Notes: a model not told the origin generated them from the letters alone. A stretch of 64,000 nt of DNA from Corynebacterium sp. (GCF_030532965.1 NZ_JAUNKC010000009.1:32330-96329), one strand, 5' to 3'. Shown: positions 1 through 9,596, counted from the first letter of the stretch. Program-made: numbers and translations.

Positions 1-477
1 GTAGGAGGCAAATTCTTTCTCTAACCCATTAAGTCCAGGCGAACGACCCAATTGGAAGAATGTTGAGATCGATTCCGCAAGTAGATACAGCGCCAGCACG
101 ATTCGCACGATGAAGATGCCGAAGTCGGTCGTGCCGCGTTTAACGCCTGCAACTGGTTGCTCGGTGTACACCGGGGTGGTGTCGATGGCTGGCTCAGCAA
201 CGGGGGCAGCCGCTAGTGGCTCTTCAATGAAGGCTGGTTCCTCATAGCGGACTGGTTTTGCCGGTTGCGGGGTATCTAGCACGACTGTTTCTTCAGCCGA
301 TGGTTGCACGAATACTTCAGTTTGCGATTCTGAAGCCGCGATTGATTGCGGTGCCGCCCGACCGGCTTTGTTGTATACATTGGTCGCCGATGTGGCGGCC
401 TGACTGCCATTGTCGGAAAAAGCCGGAATGTCGTCGTCAAATCCGGAAGCTTGGTCTGGTCGTGTGTTCTCGCTCAT
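1..477 (-). CDS. DoxX-like membrane protein, N-terminal part (runs off the window)
   Basis: The frame is open from an ATG at 477 down to base 1, giving 159 residues without a stop. Residues 1-110 form an acidic, Ala/Pro/Glu-rich cytoplasmic-type extension. A hydrophobic first membrane segment follows (GIFIVRIVLALYLLAES) and then FFQLGRSPGLNGLEKEF, which resembles the first helix and Gly-rich loop of DoxX/DoxD-family proteins. The long charged N-terminal extension is common in actinobacterial DoxX relatives. The function is unknown; related proteins are linked to redox or thiosulfate metabolism. The C-terminal helices lie outside the window, so the family call rests on about 45 residues. Confidence 0.6.
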   Translation of the reverse strand, partial: MSENTRPDQASGFDDDIPAFSDNGSQAATSATNVYNKAGRAAPQSIAASESQTEVFVQPSAEETVVLDTPQPAKPVRYEEPAFIEEPLAAAPVAEPAIDTTPVYTEQPVAGVKRGTTDFGIFIVRIVLALYLLAESISTFFQLGRSPGLNGLEKEFASY

Positions 478-564
478 ACTTCATAAGCGTAGGTGAGTTT
501 CTAGGCGGTGCTGGTTCAGCCACGCCTACGCGACCACACAATCTCCATAATTTTTAGTTTTAAC

Positions 565-1257
565 TTATAAACAACTGCCCAATGCTTGCTCCAACGCGAA
601 CCGCTCTGCGTCTGTGACTGCCAAGTAGTATCGGGATTTTATGTCGATCTGCCTGCGCGCATAGTCGCAGTGGTAATCCGGATTTGGCGGTAACCACGTA
701 TCTGCAGTTTTGGCGCTTTTAGCGCGATTAGCATCCTTAGTGGTCGCTTGAAGATTCACCGGATCATTGGCGAAGTCTTGCCGCCGGGGCTCATCCCACA
801 AATAAGCCCCGGCATACCAGGCGTCGGCAAGCGCAACGACATGGTCGATCGGCACTTCCTCGCTGGTGCCGTTGCCGCGCACAAAATGTATGGTCGCACC
901 GGTATAAGGATCGGCCAACACCCCGCTTACAACCACGCAATCTCGGGTTCCTGGTTTGAAAGCCACCTCAGTTAAATCCCGAGCAAGGGTGTCGTTGCGG
1001 GTATCACAACCATTGTGTCCGCCTTCAACCGACACGTCATCGCTCCACCGCTGCCCGAACGCCTGGCGGTTATACTCAGGGATATTTGGGTCGAATGTTC
1101 GCCCCGGCAAGCCGTGCAACATCGCGATATACGGATCAGTGCTGCCATCGCTTGTCGACGCCTCCGGCAGCTGCGTAGCCATGTGGTCGGCCACAACTGC
1201 GCAGCTTGTCGCCAGAAAGCTACAGGCGAAAAGAATGATTACAAATGTTCGTTTCAC
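565..1257 (-). CDS. Secreted HNH-type (DUF1524/GmrSD-like) nuclease lipoprotein
   Basis: The 230-residue product starts at GTG 1257 with a lipoprotein signal peptide; the lipobox LATSC puts the lipidated Cys at about residue 19. The mature part has NGCDTRNDTLARDL, then VPIDHVVALADAWYAG with the DH pair of the HNH core, and NDPVNLQATTKDANRAKSAKT, where Asn and His-family residues complete the beta-beta-alpha metal site. These are marks of the actinobacterial secreted HNH family related to GmrSD C-terminal domains. It probably acts outside the membrane on extracellular nucleic acid. It lies 15 bp downstream of lysG in the same direction and may be read through from it. Confidence 0.8.
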   Translation of the reverse strand: MKRTFVIILFACSFLATSCAVVADHMATQLPEASTSDGSTDPYIAMLHGLPGRTFDPNIPEYNRQAFGQRWSDDVSVEGGHNGCDTRNDTLARDLTEVAFKPGTRDCVVVSGVLADPYTGATIHFVRGNGTSEEVPIDHVVALADAWYAGAYLWDEPRRQDFANDPVNLQATTKDANRAKSAKTADTWLPPNPDYHCDYARRQIDIKSRYYLAVTDAERFALEQALGSCL

Positions 1258-1272
1258 GTTTCCGTCCAGGCT

Positions 1273-2142
1273 TTAGTACCGCAATGATTCAGATGCCTCA
1301 ATCACAGCTGCGGTTAACCGTTCCAGTGCTGGCGATTCCAAACGCCACCGCTGCCAATACAACGGCACTTCCAGCACAGTGTCATCTAAGCGCGTTATTT
1401 CACCTGATTCAAGTAGCGGTTGTGCCTGTTGCAGCGGCAAAAACGACCACCCCAATCCCACCCGGGTTGCCTCCACGAATGCCTCGGCGGAGGGAATCTG
1501 CGAAATTCGACGATTATGTGGAATTTCATCGACCCGCCCCTTTAAATCTTCATCTTGGAGCGCGTCACGTGGACCAAACCGCAAGGCAGGCATTTTCGCC
1601 CAATCGATCTGACCACGGGTAGTGTAGCGATCAAGTAACCACGGGTTTGCCACGGACACATACCTCATGTGCCCTAGTTCGATGGATTCGCAACCTGAGA
1701 CGGGATTTTTCTCGCGGGTAACCGCCCCAAGTACATCCCCGCTTCGTAACAGGTTAAGCGAATGGGATTCGTCCTCGATCCGTAACGTCAACGTTGCGGT
1801 ATCCCAGCTTGCGACGTCGGCAAGCACCCGGGAAAACCATGTTGCCAAAGAGTCTGCATTAACCACAACCGATAGTGGAACTCGTGCAATACGCCCCCGC
1901 AACGTCGCTAACGTTTCTGCCTGCAATAACGCCATGCGGCGGGCTGCTTGCACCAACACCTCCCCTGCCTCGGTGGCGGTCACTGGCGCACCTCGTCTTA
2001 AAAGCACCCGGCCAGTTTCTTTTTCCAGTGCTTTGATGCGTTGGCTAACCGCCGACGGTGAGACCCCCAATGTGAGGGCAGCATCTTCAAAGCTGCCTTC
2101 ATCGACGATAGCGAGAAGAGTTTGCAGGTGAATCGGGTTCAT
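1273..2142 (-). CDS. lysG: LysG, LysR-type activator of the lysine/arginine exporter
   Basis: The 289-residue LysR-type regulator has its winged HTH at residues 1-60 (SFEDAALTLGVSPSAVSQRIKALEKETG) and a substrate-binding domain from about residue 90. It is divergent from lysE across a 70-bp gap, exactly the C. glutamicum lysG-lysE arrangement, where LysG with lysine, arginine or histidine as co-inducer activates lysE. The ATG at 2142 precedes the conserved MNPIHLQTLLAIVDEGSF start. Homology and context together make this assignment secure. Confidence 0.94.
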   Translation of the reverse strand: MNPIHLQTLLAIVDEGSFEDAALTLGVSPSAVSQRIKALEKETGRVLLRRGAPVTATEAGEVLVQAARRMALLQAETLATLRGRIARVPLSVVVNADSLATWFSRVLADVASWDTATLTLRIEDESHSLNLLRSGDVLGAVTREKNPVSGCESIELGHMRYVSVANPWLLDRYTTRGQIDWAKMPALRFGPRDALQDEDLKGRVDEIPHNRRISQIPSAEAFVEATRVGLGWSFLPLQQAQPLLESGEITRLDDTVLEVPLYWQRWRLESPALERLTAAVIEASESLRY

Positions 2143-2212
2143 GAAGCTATTCTAACCTACCGTAACAAAACGTAATTTTACTTAATCCATTAGCCGCGGG
2201 ACACTTGTCCAC
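2143..2212. promoter_or_regulatory. Divergent lysG-lysE control region
   Basis: This 70-bp AT-rich gap separates the two divergent start codons. It contains TAACCTACCGTAACAAAACG and a T/A-rich stretch near 2160-2180. In C. glutamicum LysG binds the equivalent gap to activate lysE. The site assignment here rests on position; a specific operator was not resolved. Confidence 0.55.
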
Positions 2213-2923
2213 ATGAGCATCGTGATCGCTGGTTTCCTTCTCGGAATCTCTCTTATCGTCGCTATCGGCCCTCAAAACGCGTTAATCATCAAACAAGGTA
2301 TCAAACGCGAAGCAGTCGTGGCGGTATTGGCTGTCTGCATGCTCAGCGACATTCTATTGATCCTTGGCGGCACCGCCGGGGTTGGTGAGCTTATTGAACG
2401 CGCCCCCATCGCCTTGGTCATTTTAAAGTGGCTTGGTGCCGCCTACCTGGCTTGGTTCGGTTTCTCCTGTTTCCGCGACGCATTTAAAAAAGATGCTGAC
2501 GCTCTCACCGTGGAATCTGAGACCTCCCCGCACGCTGTATCACCCTCCGACTCCGACTTCGGGCACTCATCGGGTGGCTCAGTGACCACCAAAACCACTA
2601 CTCAAGCCCTGCCTCAGGTGCAAACCACCACCCGCACCTGGCTCAAACCGGTTCTCGCCGCATTGGCCTTCACGTGGCTTAACCCCGCTGCCTATATTGA
2701 TGCGGTCATCATGCTCGGCGGCATGGCGAATCAGTATGGCACTTCCGGTCGGTGGCTTTTTGCCGCTGGCGCACTTTTGGCTTCCATGACCTGGTTTCCG
2801 CTGCTTGGTTATGGATCCACCCGCTTTTCGACGGTTCTCAGCCAACCCCAGGCCTGGCGCTTCATTAACTTCGCCATCGGCTGCATCATGGTGATGATGT
2901 GCATCCGCTTACTCATGCACTAA
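2213..2923 (+). CDS. lysE: LysE, lysine/arginine exporter
   Basis: The 236-residue LysE/RhtB-superfamily exporter opens with the diagnostic MSIVIAGFLLGISLIVAIGPQNALIIKQG (GPQNA motif) and has about six hydrophobic segments. A central hydrophilic loop (residues about 90-145, Ser/Thr-rich) separates the third and fourth helices. It exports basic amino acids and prevents toxic intracellular lysine when peptides are abundant. The divergent neighbour lysG is its known activator. A 13-bp-stem hairpin follows 14 bp after the stop. Confidence 0.95.
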   Translation: MSIVIAGFLLGISLIVAIGPQNALIIKQGIKREAVVAVLAVCMLSDILLILGGTAGVGELIERAPIALVILKWLGAAYLAWFGFSCFRDAFKKDADALTVESETSPHAVSPSDSDFGHSSGGSVTTKTTTQALPQVQTTTRTWLKPVLAALAFTWLNPAAYIDAVIMLGGMANQYGTSGRWLFAAGALLASMTWFPLLGYGSTRFSTVLSQPQAWRFINFAIGCIMVMMCIRLLMH

Positions 2924-2937
2924 CAATGACAAAAACT

Positions 2938-2980
2938 AACGCCCATATTCACAGCCAAACGCTTTTCGAATATGGGCGTT
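2938..2980. terminator. Bidirectional hairpin between lysE and the PPE-like gene
   Basis: A perfect 13-bp stem (2938-2950 AACGCCCATATTC with 2968-2980) encloses a 17-nt loop and is followed by a T-rich tail (TCTCTATTCT). It sits between convergent genes and can serve both strands. Confidence 0.75.
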
Positions 2981-2983
2981 TCT

Positions 2984-4660
2984 CTATTCTCGTACCCAGC
3001 TTCCGATGACACCTGGGATTACTTTGGGTTGTTCGCCCAACAGCGCTTTGAGGTTGGCGTCTCGTTCAACACTCGCGGTAATACCCCGTATCGGCTTCTT
3101 CCGCTTACGCTGATTCTCATTATTGTTATTGTTCTGCCCACCAATCGGTGCCCCAACCATCGGGGTACCAGCACGCCCGCCACTATTTGCACCACCAGCA
3201 CCAGCGGCTGACTTCACACCGCCTGCGCCAGCACTGTTTCCCACACTGCTGCCGTTGCCGGTTCCATGTGGGGTTTTCGGTGCCGCACCAACCCCACCAC
3301 CAGTACCCATACCACTACCGAATCCACGGCCAGCACCACCACCAGCACCGAATGCACGACCACCAGCACCACCGGTTCCGCTTCGCATGCCAGCTGAACC
3401 TGCCCCACCGGCCATACCGTAACCACCGATCCCACTCATACCGGCACCAGTGTTACTACGACCACCACTGGTAGCGGAGTGCCCGTGCCGGAGCCCACCA
3501 GACGCGGGAACACTCCCACCACTGATACCGCCCCGACCACCAGACACACCGGGTGTCAGTCCACTAAATACCGGCGCATGTGCTGACACACCGGAACCAC
3601 CCGGTCCTGCTCCTGTAGGAAGCCCGGTGATCGGTGGCATACCCGGTGCCGGTGCTGCCGGTGCACCCACCCCACCAGTAGTTGGAAGAGTCGCAGTCGA
3701 TGCGGCCTGTGTCCCCATCCCCACAGGATGAAGCGTACTCGTCGCAGGTGAGGGCGGTGCGCCAGTAGAATCCGACCCGATTGCGGCACTACCACCACCA
3801 ACACCAGCACTGTTATCAATCATCAAATTCCGAATCACTGGTACTGCTTGGGATAACGCACCGCTATACACCCCATGAAATGCTGTCAGATACAACTTCT
3901 CTGCTGCTTCTTTTTCCGCAGGGTTCGCAATAGTCTGCAACGCAGACAACGCTTGAGATGCCTGAGTATGAAAATGCGGAGCAATCGTCGACAACACCCC
4001 CACCGACCGAGCCATCTCCGTAGCATTCGCCGCGAAATACGACGCTTTCGCCGCAGTAGCCTTCATCCCCGCGGTAGCCCGCAACGCCGCAATCCCCTGA
4101 TTCTGCGACGACAACTCGGATGCAATACCTTCTAGTTGTGTAGCGATACTCGTAGCCTGGGTGGCCATTGATTGCCAGTCCGCCGCAGCTTGGGCGGCTT
4201 GACCCGACTGTGTCGCCCCCAGTTGTGCGACTAACGTTTCCAACGACACTGATGGAACCGGGGTAGGTGGCAGGAATGGGAAATCCGCAAACGACGCCGC
4301 CGGTTTCGACGCAAACTCCGCTACATCATGCTCAAACGTCCCACCCGAATCAGCAGTATCCAACCCACGCGATAACGCGAGATCATGACCAGTAAACGCC
4401 ATATGATTCAACCGGAGATTCATCCCCAACCACTCAACCAAATCCCGGAAACTCGCCAACACATCACGAGCACTACCAGCCCCACCCTGAATCACCTGAG
4501 CATGATTCACACCCAACTCACGCAAACCCGACAACGACGAAAACGCACCATTAATGCTGGAACGAGATGCCGTACGACTGATAAGAAAGACATTATTTAA
4601 AGCGGATTCGATTTCACCAAATGCATGTCTGAACGATGATGAATCAATCAGCATGGACAT
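2984..4660 (-). CDS. PPE/ESX-like Gly-rich protein, candidate type VII substrate
   Basis: The product has 558 residues from ATG 4660, chosen because AAAGG lies 6 nt upstream and the upstream lipoprotein stops 2 nt before. Residues 1-290 are Ala-rich and helical, with a WQSMATQATSIATQLEGIASEL helix recalling PPE/EspB-type helical bundles. Residues about 300-510 are low-complexity Gly/Ala/Ser/Pro. The tail has a basic patch (RKRKKPIRG) and ends in LLGEQPKVIPGVIGSWVRE. No Sec signal or membrane segment is seen, so export, if any, would be by ESX/type VII. The class is inferred from architecture; no family was identified with certainty. Confidence 0.55.
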   Translation of the reverse strand: MSMLIDSSSFRHAFGEIESALNNVFLISRTASRSSINGAFSSLSGLRELGVNHAQVIQGGAGSARDVLASFRDLVEWLGMNLRLNHMAFTGHDLALSRGLDTADSGGTFEHDVAEFASKPAASFADFPFLPPTPVPSVSLETLVAQLGATQSGQAAQAAADWQSMATQATSIATQLEGIASELSSQNQGIAALRATAGMKATAAKASYFAANATEMARSVGVLSTIAPHFHTQASQALSALQTIANPAEKEAAEKLYLTAFHGVYSGALSQAVPVIRNLMIDNSAGVGGGSAAIGSDSTGAPPSPATSTLHPVGMGTQAASTATLPTTGGVGAPAAPAPGMPPITGLPTGAGPGGSGVSAHAPVFSGLTPGVSGGRGGISGGSVPASGGLRHGHSATSGGRSNTGAGMSGIGGYGMAGGAGSAGMRSGTGGAGGRAFGAGGGAGRGFGSGMGTGGGVGAAPKTPHGTGNGSSVGNSAGAGGVKSAAGAGGANSGGRAGTPMVGAPIGGQNNNNNENQRKRKKPIRGITASVERDANLKALLGEQPKVIPGVIGSWVRE

Positions 4661-4662
4661 AA

Positions 4663-5349
4663 CTAACCTTTCAAATTGAGGAACTCTTGAAATTTGTCCA
4701 CTGCTTGCTGACACACCTCATGCCGAGTTATCCCAGACATGAGTCGATTTCCCATCCCATCAATGCTAAGCCGTCCACGATTCGTCGAAACCGCAATGGT
4801 GCATGACAACTCATCCGATTCATCCGGATACGTGTGAACATACATGCCCTCAGGAAGAACAAGACCAGGCTCATCACGAATTAAACCCGAAGACTCTAAA
4901 AAGTCATAGGTAATTAGATCAGCGCCTATAGAAAAGCCCACGGTACCTAAGTCAGGAGTGATTTCCAATAACCCACAATTATTGTAGTTTTCGTGAGATA
5001 CCACAGACACATCCCAAACTTTTTGACCTAATTGTTCAAATTGCTTTTCGGTGATCTCCGTGCACGGATTGAAAAGAGAGAAGTTTGGATCATTCGGATC
5101 AAACGTTCCAGTACCCGCTTCCAACACCTCACCGAGCGTTTTCGGTTGATCCGCCTGCGATGACGCTGGTTGTTGTTGGGATTGCGACTGGTTTTTGGCA
5201 GCCAAGTACTGAGCAAAAGGTGTAGATAACCCGCAGCCAGAAAGCAGAAAGACACAACACACCACAGTTGCTATCAAGACGCGGTGCGCTGAATGAGCCG
5301 TCATCTGATTAGGGACAGTCCTGGCATGCATTGACATTTTCTTGACCAT
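4663..5349 (-). CDS. DUF3558-like lipoprotein
   Basis: The protein has a lipoprotein signal peptide (VLIATVVCCVFLLSGC lipobox), then a Gln/Ser/Ala-rich linker, then FNPCTEITEKQFEQLG, the pattern seen in actinobacterial DUF3558 (Lpq-type) lipoproteins, with further cysteines in the mature domain. The start is uncertain: ATG 5349, 5337 and 5304 are all possible, and 5304 gives the most typical short n-region. The open frame extends to 5625, but the extension shows no protein-like signal. Its TAG stop overlaps the ribosome-binding region of the PPE-like gene, 2 nt before that start, so the two are translationally coupled and probably act together at the envelope. Confidence 0.7.
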   Translation of the reverse strand: MVKKMSMHARTVPNQMTAHSAHRVLIATVVCCVFLLSGCGLSTPFAQYLAAKNQSQSQQQPASSQADQPKTLGEVLEAGTGTFDPNDPNFSLFNPCTEITEKQFEQLGQKVWDVSVVSHENYNNCGLLEITPDLGTVGFSIGADLITYDFLESSGLIRDEPGLVLPEGMYVHTYPDESDELSCTIAVSTNRGRLSIDGMGNRLMSGITRHEVCQQAVDKFQEFLNLKG

Positions 5350-5687
5350 TTCCTCAAAACCGCCTTTCAACGCCACTGACAACCAGTGTAAAACCATATA
5401 GACAACGTGCTCTATACAGTTAGACTCACTCATCACCCCAACCGGTTCCATAAAAAATACCGCCACCCCCAAACGGGTAAACCACCGCCACCCTGGCGGC
5501 GTCGACAAGCACCCACGTAATTCATCACGTCGGAGATTCCACCCACCCAGCACTAAAACCCCAGGAAAGAACCAGGCGACCGCCCACAATCCCCGACTTC
5601 CAGAAAACCAGCACAACAGCCCCAACCCAGGTGCCGCACTGGCGGCGTCGACAAGTTTGATTGGATGGGGGTTGTTTATGCACGAAA
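5350..5687. other. Intergenic region with two copies of the dispersed 13-bp motif
   Basis: No convincing gene is seen. The stretch carries GGCGTCGACAAGC at 5498-5510, a near copy at 5644-5655 that continues into AAGT, and short C/A-rich sequence. It probably includes the promoter of the lipoprotein/PPE-like operon. Confidence 0.5.
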
Positions 5688-5723
5688 AAGCGACATGGGT
5701 AGTAAAACGTTCCCATGTCGCTT
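5688..5723 (-). terminator. Rho-independent terminator of gatB
   Basis: A 12-bp perfect stem (AAGCGACATGGG at 5688-5699 with 5712-5723) is followed on the minus strand by TTTTT. It lies 18 bp downstream of the gatB stop. Confidence 0.85.
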
Positions 5724-5740
5724 CGTGTATGGAGGTTGTT

Positions 5741-7249
5741 TTAAGAATTGAGCTTCTTAGCGATCAGCTGGTTGACCTGACCGGGGTCAGCCTTGCCACG
5801 GGTGGCTTTCATGACCTGGCCGACGATAGCGCCAACAACTTTGGTGTTACCGGCCTTGTACTTCGCCACGATGTCTGGGTTTGCAGCCAGGGCTTCGTCG
5901 ACAGCTGCTTCGATGGCCCCGTCGTCGCGCACGACTTCAAGACCGCGGGCGGCGATGACTTCGTCCACATCGCCTTCGTCCGCAAGCACGCCATCGACAG
6001 CTTGGCGGGCGAGTTTATTGGTAAGTTTCCCTTCATTAATGAGCGAAACTACCCGAGCAACCTGCTGCGGAGTAATGTGCAGCGCCTCAAGGTCAACGCC
6101 TGATTCTTTCGCCTTCTGAGAGAGGTAGGAGACCCACCAGGAACGTGCTTCACCGGAGGTGGTGCCTGCTTCAATGGTGGCGATGATAACGTCCAACGCA
6201 CCGGCGTTAACCAGGTCGCGCATTTCAAGGTCAGTAAGCCCCCACTCTTTTTGCAGTCGAGCTTTACGCACCCACGGCAGCTCCGGAAGTGTTGCCCGGA
6301 TTTCTTCCACCCATTCTTTCGGCGCGATCACCGGCGGCAGGTCGGGGTCGTTGAAGTAACGATAGTCCTCAGCCGTCTCTTTGATACGACCAGAGGTGGT
6401 GGTGCCGTCAGTCTCATGGTAGTGACGGGTTTCTTGAATGATCTCACCACCGTCCTCAATGACTCGGGCTTGCCGTTGCATTTCGAACCGAACTGCCTGC
6501 TCGACAGACTTAAGGGAGTTGATGTTTTTGGTTTCCGTTCGGGTGCCAAATTCGGTGGCACCAATGGGCTTCAACGACACATTGGAATCGACGCGCATGG
6601 AGCCTTGATCCATCCGTGCGTCGGAAACACCCAGTGCTTTCACAAGGTCGCGAAGTGCAGAGACATAGGCTTTTGCTACCTCTGGGGCGCGTTCACCGGC
6701 ACCGATGATTGGCTTGGTCACGATCTCAATCAGTGGGACACCAGCTCGGTTGCAGTCCACCAAGGAGGAGGTAGCGCCATGAATTCGGCCATCAGCACCA
6801 CCTAAGTGGGTGAGTTTTCCGGTGTCCTCTTCCATGTGGGCGCGTTCGATTTCCACCCGCCATGGTGTGCCGTCTTCCAGCACGACATCAAGGTAGCCGT
6901 CGTATGCGATAGGCTCGTCGTACTGCGAAATCTGGTAGTTCTTTGGTTGGTCCGGGTAGAAATAGTTTTTGCGGGCAAACCGGGAGGATTCCGCGATTGT
7001 GCAGTTAAGCGCTAGTCCGATTTTGATGGCCCATTCCACTCCTTTTGCGTTGACCACTGGTAATGCGCCAGGCAGCCCCAGCGAAACTGGGTCAACGTTG
7101 GAATTTGGTTCCGCGCCGAAGTGGGCGGAGGAAGCGGAGAACATTTTGGTTTCGGTTGCAAGCTCAACATGGACTTCCATGCCCATTACTGGCTCGAATT
7201 TTTCTAAAACCTCGCCGTAGTCCATCAATTCATCAAAAGCTGCTGTCAT
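5741..7249 (-). CDS. gatB: GatB, Asp/Glu-tRNA amidotransferase subunit B
   Basis: The 502-residue product begins at ATG 7249 (a TTG at 7255 is an alternative). It carries the GatB cradle signatures [74 protein letters not shown] and [12 protein letters not shown], with the C-terminal Yqey-like tail domain from about residue 350 ([16 protein letters not shown]-like). With GatA and GatC it converts Glu-tRNAGln and Asp-tRNAAsn to the amidated forms in the cytosol; gatA/gatC are not in this window. Length and motifs are full. Confidence 0.98.
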   Translation of the reverse strand: MTAAFDELMDYGEVLEKFEPVMGMEVHVELATETKMFSASSAHFGAEPNSNVDPVSLGLPGALPVVNAKGVEWAIKIGLALNCTIAESSRFARKNYFYPDQPKNYQISQYDEPIAYDGYLDVVLEDGTPWRVEIERAHMEEDTGKLTHLGGADGRIHGATSSLVDCNRAGVPLIEIVTKPIIGAGERAPEVAKAYVSALRDLVKALGVSDARMDQGSMRVDSNVSLKPIGATEFGTRTETKNINSLKSVEQAVRFEMQRQARVIEDGGEIIQETRHYHETDGTTTSGRIKETAEDYRYFNDPDLPPVIAPKEWVEEIRATLPELPWVRKARLQKEWGLTDLEMRDLVNAGALDVIIATIEAGTTSGEARSWWVSYLSQKAKESGVDLEALHITPQQVARVVSLINEGKLTNKLARQAVDGVLADEGDVDEVIAARGLEVVRDDGAIEAAVDEALAANPDIVAKYKAGNTKVVGAIVGQVMKATRGKADPGQVNQLIAKKLNS

Positions 7250-7373
7250 ACCCAAAAACTATACCGTTAACAAACTGATTTTTAGGATTTGAACAAATAA
7301 CCCGTTTCCCACTTAGTGGCTTAAACGGTCGCCCGTCCGCGTCCCGATCACAGCTTCGGAAGGTTGCTCGCAC

Positions 7374-8759
7374 CTATGGCTGGGGGCTGACTGGGACAAG
7401 CTCGACTATCTGGTCGGCACAATGATTGAGAAATTCAATATCGTGACTGATAACTATCACCACTTTGCCCTCCCCAGCTAGCTCTTTCAGCAATTGTGCA
7501 ATCGCCCGCAGATGTCGATAATCCACGCCCGAGGTAGGCTCATCGAAGATAACCACATGCGCGCCCAGGCTCAACGCGGTGGCGCAGACCAGTCGTTGTT
7601 TCTGCCCGCCAGATAGCGATAATGGGTGGCGGTCGGCAAGGTGATCCAGGTCGAGGCGCGCGAGGAATCCGTGTGGTGCCTCGGCTTCAACGGATTCGGT
7701 AAACAACTGCCGGTGCACGTCCTGCATGACAAGAAAGGATGATGCCGCGCCATGAATCACAGAGCCGCGTTGCGGTTTCTTAAGGCCAACTAACGTCCGC
7801 GCCAAAGTGGTTTTACCGGCACCGTTCGGACCGATAATTGCCGTGACTTGCCCCGCCGGGAACCACATGTGCCCAATATCGAGCACGCGCCGATTACCGA
7901 ATATAACCTTGAGGTTTTCGACTATCACGTCAGCCTCCGTGTGCTTTTCGACGTGTCCAGGTTGCATCGTGGCTGGGGTCGTCGGCATGGCTTCGGTCAG
8001 CACGGGTCGGGTTAGCGAGCGTAGCCCCATTTCATGCACTTTTTGCTGAGATAATTCGAAAAACTCAGCGCCGCTGAAGCGGTGTGCGATGCGGCCGTGA
8101 TCCAACACGATCACCTCATCAACCAGTCCGCGTAGAAAATAGAGGCGGTGTTCGGCGATGATTACGGTCTTTCCGTCCGCTTTTAGTTGTGCGACTACCG
8201 TGGTGAAATCGTCGATGGCTTTGGCATCGAGGTTGGAGGTGGGCTCGTCGAATAGTACTAGTGGTGTGTTCTGAGCAAGAGCTTGAGCGCAGGCGACCTT
8301 CTGCAGTTGTCCACCAGAGAGCTGATTGAGGCTCCGTCCTGCAAGTTCCGTGATTCCTATGCCCGCTAATGCCTCCGCACTTCGGCGAGCGATTTCGGCA
8401 GCAGGCACTTGGAAATTCTGGTTGGCAAAGGCCAATTCGGAATCAACTTCAGTGGTGAAAAACTGCGTTTTGGGGTTTTGGAATACAGTCGCGCATAGCT
8501 TGCCGCATGTATGCAGTTCGGTAGTGGAAATATCATTGCCCGCAACTGTGACTGCGCCTGAGTATTCCGCGCTGTGAAAATGCGGGATAAGGCCGTTGAT
8601 CAGCCGTAGAACCGAGGATTTACCGCTGCCGCTGGCACCACAGATCAATGTAACGCTGCCCGGGGCTGGTTGGAACGAAAAATCGGTGAGGATTTCGTCG
8701 TTCGATGCCGGATACCGCAAAGTTACGTGATCAATGGTGACTGGATGAGAGGGATTCAT
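7374..8759 (-). CDS. ECF transporter ATPase with two fused ABC domains
   Basis: The 461-residue protein has two complete ABC cassettes. Domain 1 has Walker A GASGSGKSS (about residue 40), signature LSGGQLQ and Walker B LVLFDEPTS. Domain 2 has Walker A GPNGAGKTT (about residue 312), LSGGQKQ and VVIFDEPTS. This is the EcfA1-EcfA2 fusion used by group I energy-coupling-factor importers. Its ATG overlaps the stop of the T-component gene by 1 nt, so it is the last gene of an S-T-A operon. The substrate is unknown and is set by the S component. Confidence 0.92.
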   Translation of the reverse strand: MNPSHPVTIDHVTLRYPASNDEILTDFSFQPAPGSVTLICGASGSGKSSVLRLINGLIPHFHSAEYSGAVTVAGNDISTTELHTCGKLCATVFQNPKTQFFTTEVDSELAFANQNFQVPAAEIARRSAEALAGIGITELAGRSLNQLSGGQLQKVACAQALAQNTPLVLFDEPTSNLDAKAIDDFTTVVAQLKADGKTVIIAEHRLYFLRGLVDEVIVLDHGRIAHRFSGAEFFELSQQKVHEMGLRSLTRPVLTEAMPTTPATMQPGHVEKHTEADVIVENLKVIFGNRRVLDIGHMWFPAGQVTAIIGPNGAGKTTLARTLVGLKKPQRGSVIHGAASSFLVMQDVHRQLFTESVEAEAPHGFLARLDLDHLADRHPLSLSGGQKQRLVCATALSLGAHVVIFDEPTSGVDYRHLRAIAQLLKELAGEGKVVIVISHDIEFLNHCADQIVELVPVSPQP

Positions 8760-9547
8760 CAGGCTGAACCTCGTACCGATGCGACGCGAATAATAACGAA
8801 CAGTACCGTGATGAGAACCAGGGCGGCGTCGAAAAGCGAAACCGAAGCCGTGCGCATCCGGGTTGGACGGCCGGGTGCACCGAGCCCACGGATAAGGGCG
8901 GCGGCTGCAAGCTCATCGCCGATCCGGGCAATGGCGGAAAGCGTCGGAACGATGATGTATTCCGCAAACCGGATCGGGCGCAGAATCAACCGCCAACCAG
9001 TGAAGCCGCGAAGCTTCATCGCTTCAATAACACCACCAAATTCTGAGACCACTACCGGGAAGAATCGAAACATGACTGTCAGCGGAATGATCAGCGTTTT
9101 GGGCAACCGCAACGCGTAAAACGTCTCCGTGAAGTGACTGATCTTGGTGCTACCAATCACCCACAACGCCAGCATAATGCTGGTGTAAAACCGCATTCCG
9201 TAAAACCCGAAACCCGCTAAAGCGGCAGCTGCCCAACTATCCCACCATTGTGGTAAAAATAGCAGGACATAAAATGCCGCGATAACGCCGATGAACCTAG
9301 CCGCCCGGCGAGCCCCAAAATCTAGTGCAAGAAGAACCGCAACCGTCGCAACGATCGGAAGAACCACGGGGCCAGAACCAATACCCAGCAAAAGCACATT
9401 ACAGACAACAAGAAAAAGCAATTTGGTTCGCGGGTCGATACCCAGCCGCCCGCTATCCCCAGTCCCGCCAAACATCGCAATGCCATAAGTTTCAGCAGGT
9501 AGATTTTCCACTTTCGATCGAGTTGGAAACCGAGATGGTTCGGACAT
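8759..9547 (-). CDS. ECF transporter T component (EcfT/CbiQ-like)
   Basis: The protein has about 262 residues from ATG 9547, which has TAAGGA 5 nt upstream; the open frame reaches 9607 but would overlap the upstream gene. It has several membrane segments and the EcfT coupling helices, with the FGGVIEAMKLRGF Ala-Arg-Gly type motif and a second ALIRGLGAPGRP motif near residue 220. These short motifs contact the ATPases. The gene lies between the S-component and the ATPase. One copy of the dispersed 13-bp motif (8825-8837) lies inside its coding sequence. Confidence 0.88.
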   Translation of the reverse strand: MSEPSRFPTRSKVENLPAETYGIAMFGGTGDSGRLGIDPRTKLLFLVVCNVLLLGIGSGPVVLPIVATVAVLLALDFGARRAARFIGVIAAFYVLLFLPQWWDSWAAAALAGFGFYGMRFYTSIMLALWVIGSTKISHFTETFYALRLPKTLIIPLTVMFRFFPVVVSEFGGVIEAMKLRGFTGWRLILRPIRFAEYIIVPTLSAIARIGDELAAAALIRGLGAPGRPTRMRTASVSLFDAALVLITVLFVIIRVASVRGSA

Positions 9548-9596
9548 GGCATTCCTTAAAGCGAGTCGGTATACGTTGCTTTTCCGATCTGTGTCG

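Noticed and set aside
3123-3474. Proline- or His-rich plus-strand frames opposite the PPE-like gene
   Set aside because: They are the complement of the GGX-rich coding region of the minus-strand gene, which explains their composition; no start signal.
4660-4680. DtxR-like iron box near TTAGGTTAG-type sequence
   Set aside because: The GAAAGGTTAGTT stretch is the stop plus ribosome-binding site of the coupled genes and lacks the palindromic right half.
5350-5625. N-terminal extension of the DUF3558-like lipoprotein
   Set aside because: The extension reads as Trp/Arg-rich noise and would bury the lipoprotein signal peptide; later ATG codons fit better.
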